From Misgurnus anguillicaudatus (lineage: Eukaryota; Chordata; Actinopteri; Cypriniformes; Cobitidae), in assembly GCF_027580225.2 (NCBI RefSeq), contig NW_027395276.1:2897501-2961500 (forward strand): 64,000 nucleotides of DNA, written 5' to 3'. Position 1 is the first letter of the stretch, and each line of letters starts with the position of its first letter. Below the pieces are notes generated by a model, which saw nothing but the letters and a program-made list of their open reading frames with translations, was not told the origin of the DNA and made no database searches. The translations under genes and the position numbers were made by a program. Shown one piece after another: positions 30,901 to 39,900 of this stretch.

Positions 30901-33900
30901 ACAGAGCGGTGTGTGCCTTGAACAATAAAGACACCGTAAGATTGTTCATACTAATATTTATGCACCATGTATAGTACATTAGGGCCGCACAATATATCGT
31001 TCCAGTATTGACACCGCAATGCATGCATCTGCACTAGTCACATCACAGAACATACAGCGCTTGCTTTTCAAAATAAACACTATTTTGGACCCCTTTAACA
31101 CCGTGTAAGATACTAAACCACAATGCAATCCAATATGTCAAACAATAATCAAAACCAAAAGTAATAATAAAACGACATTTGACAAAAGAGAAAAAGAACT
31201 AAACTAAAATGTGGTGAGGTCAATGCAAGAACAATGTAACATAGCACAATTTTTTATTGCATACCGAATGTTTGTTTACCTACTATTTTTAACAGATACT
31301 AAATGATAGTGTGCAGTAAGCACTAGTATTCTTAACACAGCCGCAGTCATCATCTTTCTAAAGTTCTCCTTTTGTGGCTCATTTCCATCAGAGAAAATTG
31401 CTCTGACCACTTCCTGTAAGATCTTGGTATCACACAGGCCTCTGAATGCGCCCAGCTTAAAAACATTTGGCTTTGGTGTGCTTGGTTAGGTTTGTGCTTA
31501 GACTATTAGCACTTTATCCACCTTATTGATAAAAACACATTTCCTTTTCTTTATGTAAGACTTGGGAGCACAAGTCGTGGGAGCACACACAAAATGATTA
31601 AAATCATGAAATTAAGAAGTGGCCTGATATATCATATTTAAGCAATATAAAAGTGCTGAAAATAAAACACTTCACAGTCTAAACTGTATGAATTAAACAT
31701 ACACACATTCGTATGAAGTATAACACTTCCTTAGTCAAAAGCAGAAAGTGATTTTATTGAGAGATGAATTAGGTTACTGTAGCTTTAAGACGTGAGAGAG
31801 ATCCCTCCGTTCACGCGGACGAGAGCAGCTGTGAGGAAAATGAAAGTTTAAACGCTCAAAACTTTAAAACGCATGCAAATAATAAACTTTTGGCATGAGG
31901 ATGCAATTCTCCGCGATAGATGTGTGTTGTATACACTGTTTGATGGGGATGTAAAGACGCGTCGGGCTGTTGATCGGATCGCGTCCTCATAGAAAATTCA
32001 CTTATCTCTGCAAAGGCAAAGAGAGAAATCCAAATCCAAATTATAAAAATGCTCGCATTGCGTAAAAATGGTCTCTAACTGCAGCCGCATTCAGGAGCCG
32101 TATGTTGACAAAAGTAAACACAAAGATCGGTTTAGGAGTTCGGCAAATTTAGCAAGGACCGATCGAGTCATTTAATGACGTTATCGGCCGATACCGATCT
32201 GCGGCCGATCGATCGGAGCATCCCTAGTACAGACTCAGGCTGGGTCTGTGATTGGATAACGTTGTACCTGTTAATCAACTAGTTTTAAAATAAAATAATT
32301 GTGCAAATAAAAAAATACACATGCATGCACAAGCTATAACAAAACAACTACTGTATGTTTGATCTCAGCATTGATAATGCATTTCATATTCATCAGTATT
32401 TCACGAGTTTGTATTAACACGTAATCAGATATGATACTAAAGCATATTTGGCATGTTGTCCGAGGGGAGGGCTCTCCCTCCTCCTTAAATGGGATAGTCA
32501 CGAGACAGAAGTGAGGGATGGCTTTATATAGAGACCTTGTTGCATTTATTAGTTACATGACCATGTTTCTCCCCCGAACTGTTTAGATAAATAAACTTCA
32601 TTAAGTGACATGAAACAGAAGCACATTTGATACGGAGGTACCACAGTAAAATAACAAACCAGTGCCACTTTTGTGAATGCCACAAAAGGAGAAAACTGGA
32701 ATGATAGATAATAAATAATGGTGATTTCTTACCTGGTTCAGAGTCTGAATTGCCAGTTGGAGACTGGCATAAACTTGAGGGCATAAAGATGTTATTCTTG
32801 GGAACTGTAACAGGTGAAAAAACAGATGCAGTATTATACTGTCAGTTTGATAAAACAAAAACAACGACAAACCAGTCAAACCCATTAGAATGAACGACCG
32901 TGTATGGGTGATTCTCACGAAACCATTGAAACACCACGGCACTAATGATTTTAGCTTTAAAATGTGTAATATAGTAACGTTAAAAAGCATCAGAATTAAC
33001 ACAATACCGTGTTCTACCTTGCACAATGTGTGATTTCAACATAAGAATTTATAATTGGAAATTTTATCTCATTTTCTGCTGAAATTCTCATTACCGCAAT
33101 GTGTCCGGCTGTGTTTGAACATGCGTTATGTTGTAATTTAATCAAATTAACACAAAAATATTAAGAAAAAAAAATAAATGGATGTTTTGCTAGACTACTT
33201 TAGATGACAGAAAAAATATTTACTGAATATTCATGTATAATAATAATGAAGAAAAATTAGGAAAATGATGTGTCCATGCCTGATGTTCTCATCCTCCGCA
33301 ACACTTTTTGAGAACATTTTAAGCACACATACAGAATTTTAATAAAGTTTGATTTTGAGTGACCAAGCACATGGACCAGTTACTTCAAGATGGCTACCAG
33401 GTAAGATCATTTTTTTACAGTTAATTTGAAATATTGTCTTGTCAGAATGCTTACACGACATTTTGATTATCATTACCGCAACAGATGCTTATTAAATGTT
33501 AATTTAATTAATAGAAGCATAATACTTTGATTTTAAATGCATGTGCAGAATCTCCAAATTATGTTCTTTCAGGTTTGTCATGTCATTTTGAAAATATGTC
33601 AGTGTTGATGTTTTCTGACTGTTGCGGTAATGAGATTTTTTAGGACTCATTTTTTAAATTATGTTACAAAAAGTGTTAAATGATAAGTAAAAGTTTTTAA
33701 AATAATGTTCCCATTTACTCCAGACTTTGTTTTTCAATGTCTGGTGGGAAAAAAAGGAAATTTAAGCAATTTTTACATTTTCATGCTTGACATTTTTAAA
33801 ACCAAGTTTTCGTGAGAATCACCCGTATAGGAATTACTGAGAGCATGTTCACCTGAATGTGACGGGGGGAACTGGGTCAGAGATGAGGTCCTCTCTCTCT

Positions 33901-36900
33901 TTACTGGGGGACAGTACTCTCCATCATCTCGATCCGAATCTGAGGGCAAAGCAAATTCGGCAGACTGATCAGAAACTAAAGCTAGAATTCGCAGACAGCT
34001 TCGTCTGACACAACATGAGCGTCTGATTATGACACTGAGCTTTATCCATCTGTAACTTCTTGCTGTAAACTCACCATCTCCATCCTCCGCGCTCGACCCA
34101 TCTGCGGATCTCTAGAACAGATGGAAAAAAAAACATTTTAATTGGTTGGCTAAGTAAACAAAGTCTACTGGAAGACAACATCTTAAGATTCACATTTCAA
34201 ACGATTTCATGGCCGGGTCAAAAACAACCATTTGAAACATTGCACTGTTTGATTTGCTTTGCTTAATTGGTTTCTGGGAATTCATATTTTGGAGATGATT
34301 TGTATCTATGTCAGACGGCAGATGAAACTCATCTCAATACCAGCCAAACTAGAACCCAGAGTTGGTGGGTGAACCTGGCAACGATGAAAGTTGGCATGAA
34401 TTATATGCTATGCCTGAACCTTTATTAAAAATGCATAATTTCACTGCGATAAAATACAAAACCGTGTACATAATGGATTATGAATCTTTTCCCAGGATAT
34501 TTCTGCCTTTACAAAATTAACCTAGTGCCTTTATTAACATATATTTAAGCCATCATGGATTCCAAAAAACTAGAATGGCTAATATTAAGAAAGCCTACAT
34601 GATTCCCAGTAAGTAATATTTCTGTATCAAAGTTTGGGAAACAATTTCAAATCTTTTTGGTATGTCGTGACTAATCGTTTGCAAAATAAAAGTTTTTGTT
34701 TACATAATATACGTGCGTGTGTTGTGTATAATAATTATGCATTTATAAATACACACACATGCATGTATAATTTTAAGAAAAAAGTATATTTATATAATAA
34801 ATATTTATACTAATTTACATAATATATGTGGGTGAACTGTGTATAATAATTATTTTATTCTGCAAATGATTAGTCGCGACTAATCCTGAGGCAGGACTAG
34901 ATTTCACTCAAAACATGGTAGATGTTAAATACAGATAAAGATATTAAGTTTATTTTCATTAATATTTTCTTAATACAGATGAAAGCAGACAAACCTTTTG
35001 GGCTTTGTCCTTCTGAAACACAAAGACTGGAGGAGCTATGGCTGGCTTCTCTGTGAAACATAAAAAAACACAGAAAATTATACAACCTGTTAAGCTATGT
35101 ATCATGCTAGCTTTTAAAAAATATAAATAGTATAGAAAATAAAAAAGACAACCCTGTTTGACCAAACATTTGAGTCTAATCTATCCAGAGACAATTTGAA
35201 CAATAGTAAAGCAAAACATAGATAACAGATGTATTATAGGGCTGCAACAACTAATCAATTATTTTGATAATTGTAATAATGAAAGTGGTGGTAAACGAAT
35301 CGCAATAGTGTGAGCTGGACGGTTATAAAGGCAGGCGCAACTGCTCCAAAGACAAAAGCACTATACGGATGGGATTAAAGTTCCAAACGACGTTTGAGGT
35401 TTAACGTGTCCCACACGACGTCTGTGATTTTATGTACCGATTCAGACACTAAATGCTCCGGTCCGCACTAGTTGAAACAAACCAAAATTCAGTCATGTGA
35501 TAAGATCCACATCACTCATTGGCCATGTATTTGAACGTATTTCCTAAACTGCTTCTCGATTGGTCAGAATCAACATGCACAAAATTGCACAAATGTCCGT
35601 GGTTGATATACATAGATTATATACAGCGCTTTAGACAAACTGTTCATTTCAGTGTTTCCGATACATTGATTTATTTGTGGTGGCCCACCACAGAATTAAC
35701 ACTGGCCCCCACAAATAGAATTTTCATGATTCCATTAACATTTTTATTTCACTATTTAAAACAGCTTAATTCGGCTTAAAATATAATTTGATATATAATA
35801 CAGATCAAATACAGATACAGATCAAAGAGTAGAAGTGAAACATATTTCAGGTGCCAACACTAGATCAAACTCAAACACGACATGATGACGTCACATATAT
35901 GCTAATTAGCGGGTAACGTCATCACCACCATAGTATCCTCAAAATCCTGTGGGAAACACTGCATTGTTTTAATGCACTACAAACGGCAAAGACAGCTAAT
36001 TTCTGAGGCTCCGCCCGCACCTCCTCGCAACTCCAGGTATGACCGCGATCTGTCATTGTGCTAATATTACTAATAGAAACTGTCAACAAACACTTTCTCA
36101 TCCGATAATGGGTGTTTTTTCAGCGCCCATGCTAACAAGCCAATGGGGTTTCTTTCTGTCTGATGCATGCATGGATGCAGAGATGCAGACACGTCGGTGC
36201 GGTTTACATTGAGTAGGATTCAAAACAATTGCCAATGGTTCGGGTCAGACTAGGGTCTAATTTTCGTGGGTTTGTCTCTCAAAAAAATGTGCACGTTGTG
36301 TTTGAGTAAAAAGTGATTCTGGTTGGGTACATTGCATTGGACCTGAGAAGACCTCTAGCTCACCCGCCTTCAACTCTGAATTAAAGACCTTTGAATTCGA
36401 ATGGCTTTGGATTGACTGTCAGTGTTTGTCATTCATCAGCTGTTGAAAACATGGCTCTTCAAGTTATCACAATGATATTTTTGTTCCATATCATTGTATT
36501 TGTGGGGTGGGCTCCGCTATTCTTCTAAATTTAGAATGATATTTAAAACTTTATCTCTAAGAGTAGACATATAACAGTATAGTTGCCAAACAAAACAGAA
36601 CCATGTAGTCACACGTGTGTGTGTTTATCAACAACGTACAACATTTAAGAGGAACTCAGTTGAGCAATAGCTATAAAGAACTTTAACCTAAGTTTGTAAA
36701 TATTAAACTGTGTGTAAATTGTAACCTCTTCCAACCCCTAAAATCTGTAGTCTAAATCAACTTAAAAATAACCAGGCAAACTAGTTAAACACAAGATGCT
36801 ACTGGCACATCAAAATGGTTTTAAAATAAAAACCATGCTTCATAAATAAACAAAGACACATGATCTGGCGGATCAGGCTCTGATATTTTTAGATGCAGTA

Positions 36901-39900
36901 CCATGACAGCAACAAAACTGCAGGGTAGTAAAACAAAAATGTTACACACAAGCAAAGAGGGAATACATGCAATGTCGAAGTGAGCTGTAAACCAAACCAT
37001 ACAGATAAAAGTCAAATGTCCTTAATAACAAGTTAATTTACACACCACGAAGCACCATTCAAATCTGTAAATAGCTACTTTTCCTAAACAAATAACTATC
37101 TAACTCTCCTCCATCTGCCCGACTCCAAATCTACACACATCATTGTAATTGGGTCATGCGGTGAGGCATCCAATGGACACACACACAGCCAGATCCTCAT
37201 GATGGGTGACCTCATCACTCCGGGCTGCTGTACTGCAGGGCATCAGAATCCTAAATGGGGGTAAATCATGTGTGCTTGGGGTTACATTTCACCCCAGGGC
37301 AAGAGGTGGACGGGAACCCTGGATGAGGAGGCAGCTGGACCGGGGGAGATCTGATTTAGGAGATCTTCGCAGGTCCACTTAGATCCGAAAACCCAAGGTC
37401 TGACCCGAGACAGTTCGGGTCTAAATGTTTCGCGTGTGCTTCAGACACGAATCAATTATAAAATTAGCGGCATCGGGTCTCGGGTAATTTAAAATAAATG
37501 TATTTTTGCCAAATGGACCAATGCATTTTCAACGCTTTCCAACGCATCATCTTTTTGCGCTTGCGACATAGTGTGGCTGGCGGTAGGTTAATTTTCATTG
37601 AGCCAGACCTGTGAATTCATTTTGAATGCACATTTTAGTGGTTAGCTTGGTGTCGTCGTCAGATACCAAAAAAAAAAAAAAAATTGCCACTCGCTTAGGT
37701 CGAAACCGCATCTAATTTCCTGTGGTTTGTCTCATCGGGTCTTTCTTTAAAAAATATTGTCACACACGTCAGGTAAAATGTGATTCGGGCCGGTTACGGT
37801 ACATTCACATGGGGCGTACACGTTAACGATTCTCATTTACTTTTAATGAGTGACATCATGCGTTGCCGAACTGAATTGTGGATCCGTCAACGTCATGGCC
37901 TTTGCTCACGGCAGAAGCTGAACATAGCACAACCGGTGCAACATCATAGAATGTCTCCGAACACGTTCATGCCCACTTTTGGGGGAAAACAAACTAGATT
38001 TCCCATAGACTTCCATACAAAATAGCTAGAAAGCAATGTTCGTACACAGCTGGCAGGCGTAAATAACTTAAGAAAACACTCAGATTAAACACGTCAAGTT
38101 ATTATATGTCCACCATGCCTGCCATAGAGTGCGAAAGATAAATTAACAGATTTAATTTGGTCAATTTACAAACATGTCCCTTTCATTCTCCCAGTGCAAA
38201 ATGTGTATTTCTATTTTGAAAATATCGCTTAGCCAGTTAGTTGTATAGCTGGACGGAAAAGTGCACTCAGTACTCTAAATATAGACACATAATATATATT
38301 AAGTAACTTTCAAATACGAAGTAAAATCATTCACTGGCTTCCCTGTTGACTCGATGAGGTACGAGTAAATGTCCAGGTAAGACACTTTGGCCACTGGGTA
38401 GCGTTGTTACACAAATTTGATGCTGGGAGAATGAAAGGGACATGTTTTTACATGACCAAATGAAATGTGTTAATGTATCTTTCGTGCTGTATGGCGGGCA
38501 GGGTGGACATATAATTACTCGACATGTTATATTGAGTGATTTCTTAAAGGCACACCATGGAACTTTTTGGCCACTAGGGGTGCTAGACATGTATTTTTCA
38601 TGTCTAGCGCCCCTAGAGGCCACAAGCGCCGCACCAATGTCGCAAAGGAAAAGACAACAACTCTTTAGGTCACAAAGTGTGCCTTCCAGCATGCATGTCA
38701 TGTGTCATTTAATATAATTTCATGGGTTTTATTTTTTTCAAACACCAAAAGATTGCGTAGCTCACGTTTGCAAGCCAGTTGTAACGGTGGTCGCTTGGTT
38801 AAAGTTTATATAAAAAAAATATATTGACTTAAAAGGGAATCGAACCTGGAGCCGCCTTGTCGTAGGTCCATGACGCCACCACGGTGCCACAATGTCACGT
38901 AACATAAGTCTCTCTCTAAACTCTCCAGTAGCCTCCAGTAAAATTCACGTAAAAAAAGTGTTCGGCCGCCAGACAGGACTTATATATGCAAGCAATATAA
39001 CATTACTTACTAGTACAAAAGCATGGAGCCAAGCAGCATCAGTCAGAAAACCCTACTCCTCCTTTAGTTCACACCAGCGAGCGAACGCTGGCCCAATATA
39101 ATTGATCCTCATCCTTCTTTTTATTCTGTCACTCTCCCCTTTTCTCTTTCTGGTCTCCTCCAAAAAAACCTTGGGTTTCTTTTTCTTAGTTGCTGCTTCG
39201 GCCATGACAAAAACATCAGGAAAAGAAGTAGTTGCGCTCTCACGTCCAAATTTGAGGAAGTGCAGGAAGTGACGTATGCGACGTATGCCGTAAAGCAGAT
39301 TTTTGTAGTTTTTTGTTTTGTGCCTGGGTTACTACCCGAAACCTCAAGTTTAAAAGTACGAGTAAAAACAATACAGACCCCATCAGGCTATGGTAGACAT
39401 GTCATTCAACCTATTTTAAGTCGATGTACCATCACAAGGGTCTTGAAAATATATTATGAAGGTTAAAAAACTACAAAGTGTCACTTTAAGTTATTTACGC
39501 CTGTCGGCTGTGTACGAACGTTGCTTTGTTCCGCTATTTTGTATTGAAGTCTATGTGAAGTCTAGTTTGTTTTCCCCCCAAAGAGGAGTGGTGACGAAAT
39601 TGACAGTCAAGTTCCCAGAGGTACCGGTAGTCCGTATTTCTCAACTTTTCAAGCGCCAACGCGTGCGTCAGCCAATCAGTTCGCCTTATGCAAATAACCT
39701 AGTGCAGACCCAGCCAATTATGTTAAAGCAAGCCCGGCGAACAGAGGCACGTGTGTTGCGGCCACTGTGATTGGCTGTATGTCACGCTTTAGACACGCCT
39801 TCCATAATGTGAATGTACCGTTACACTTTTTTGGACCTCTAATCTGATTTGTGCACGAATCGATGCACCCTTTAGATCTATACCATATTCGTATTGTGAA

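Noticed and set aside
30888..32732. Possible retrovirus or LINE body in the long ranbp3 intron 5
   Set aside because: No reverse transcriptase, gag or LTR-like pair could be recognised. Only one hAT-like terminus is visible.
32601..33026. 141-codon ORF on minus
   Set aside because: It overlaps ranbp3 exon 5 in a different frame and extends into a MITE. No motif.
38327..38701. 124-codon ORF on minus
   Set aside because: It crosses the boundary between fold-back G and element K, so it is a chance frame.
38820..38890. tRNA gene candidate on minus
   Set aside because: There are T-arm-like and D-arm-like words but no acceptor stem or anticodon arm could be folded, and it lies inside a repeat.
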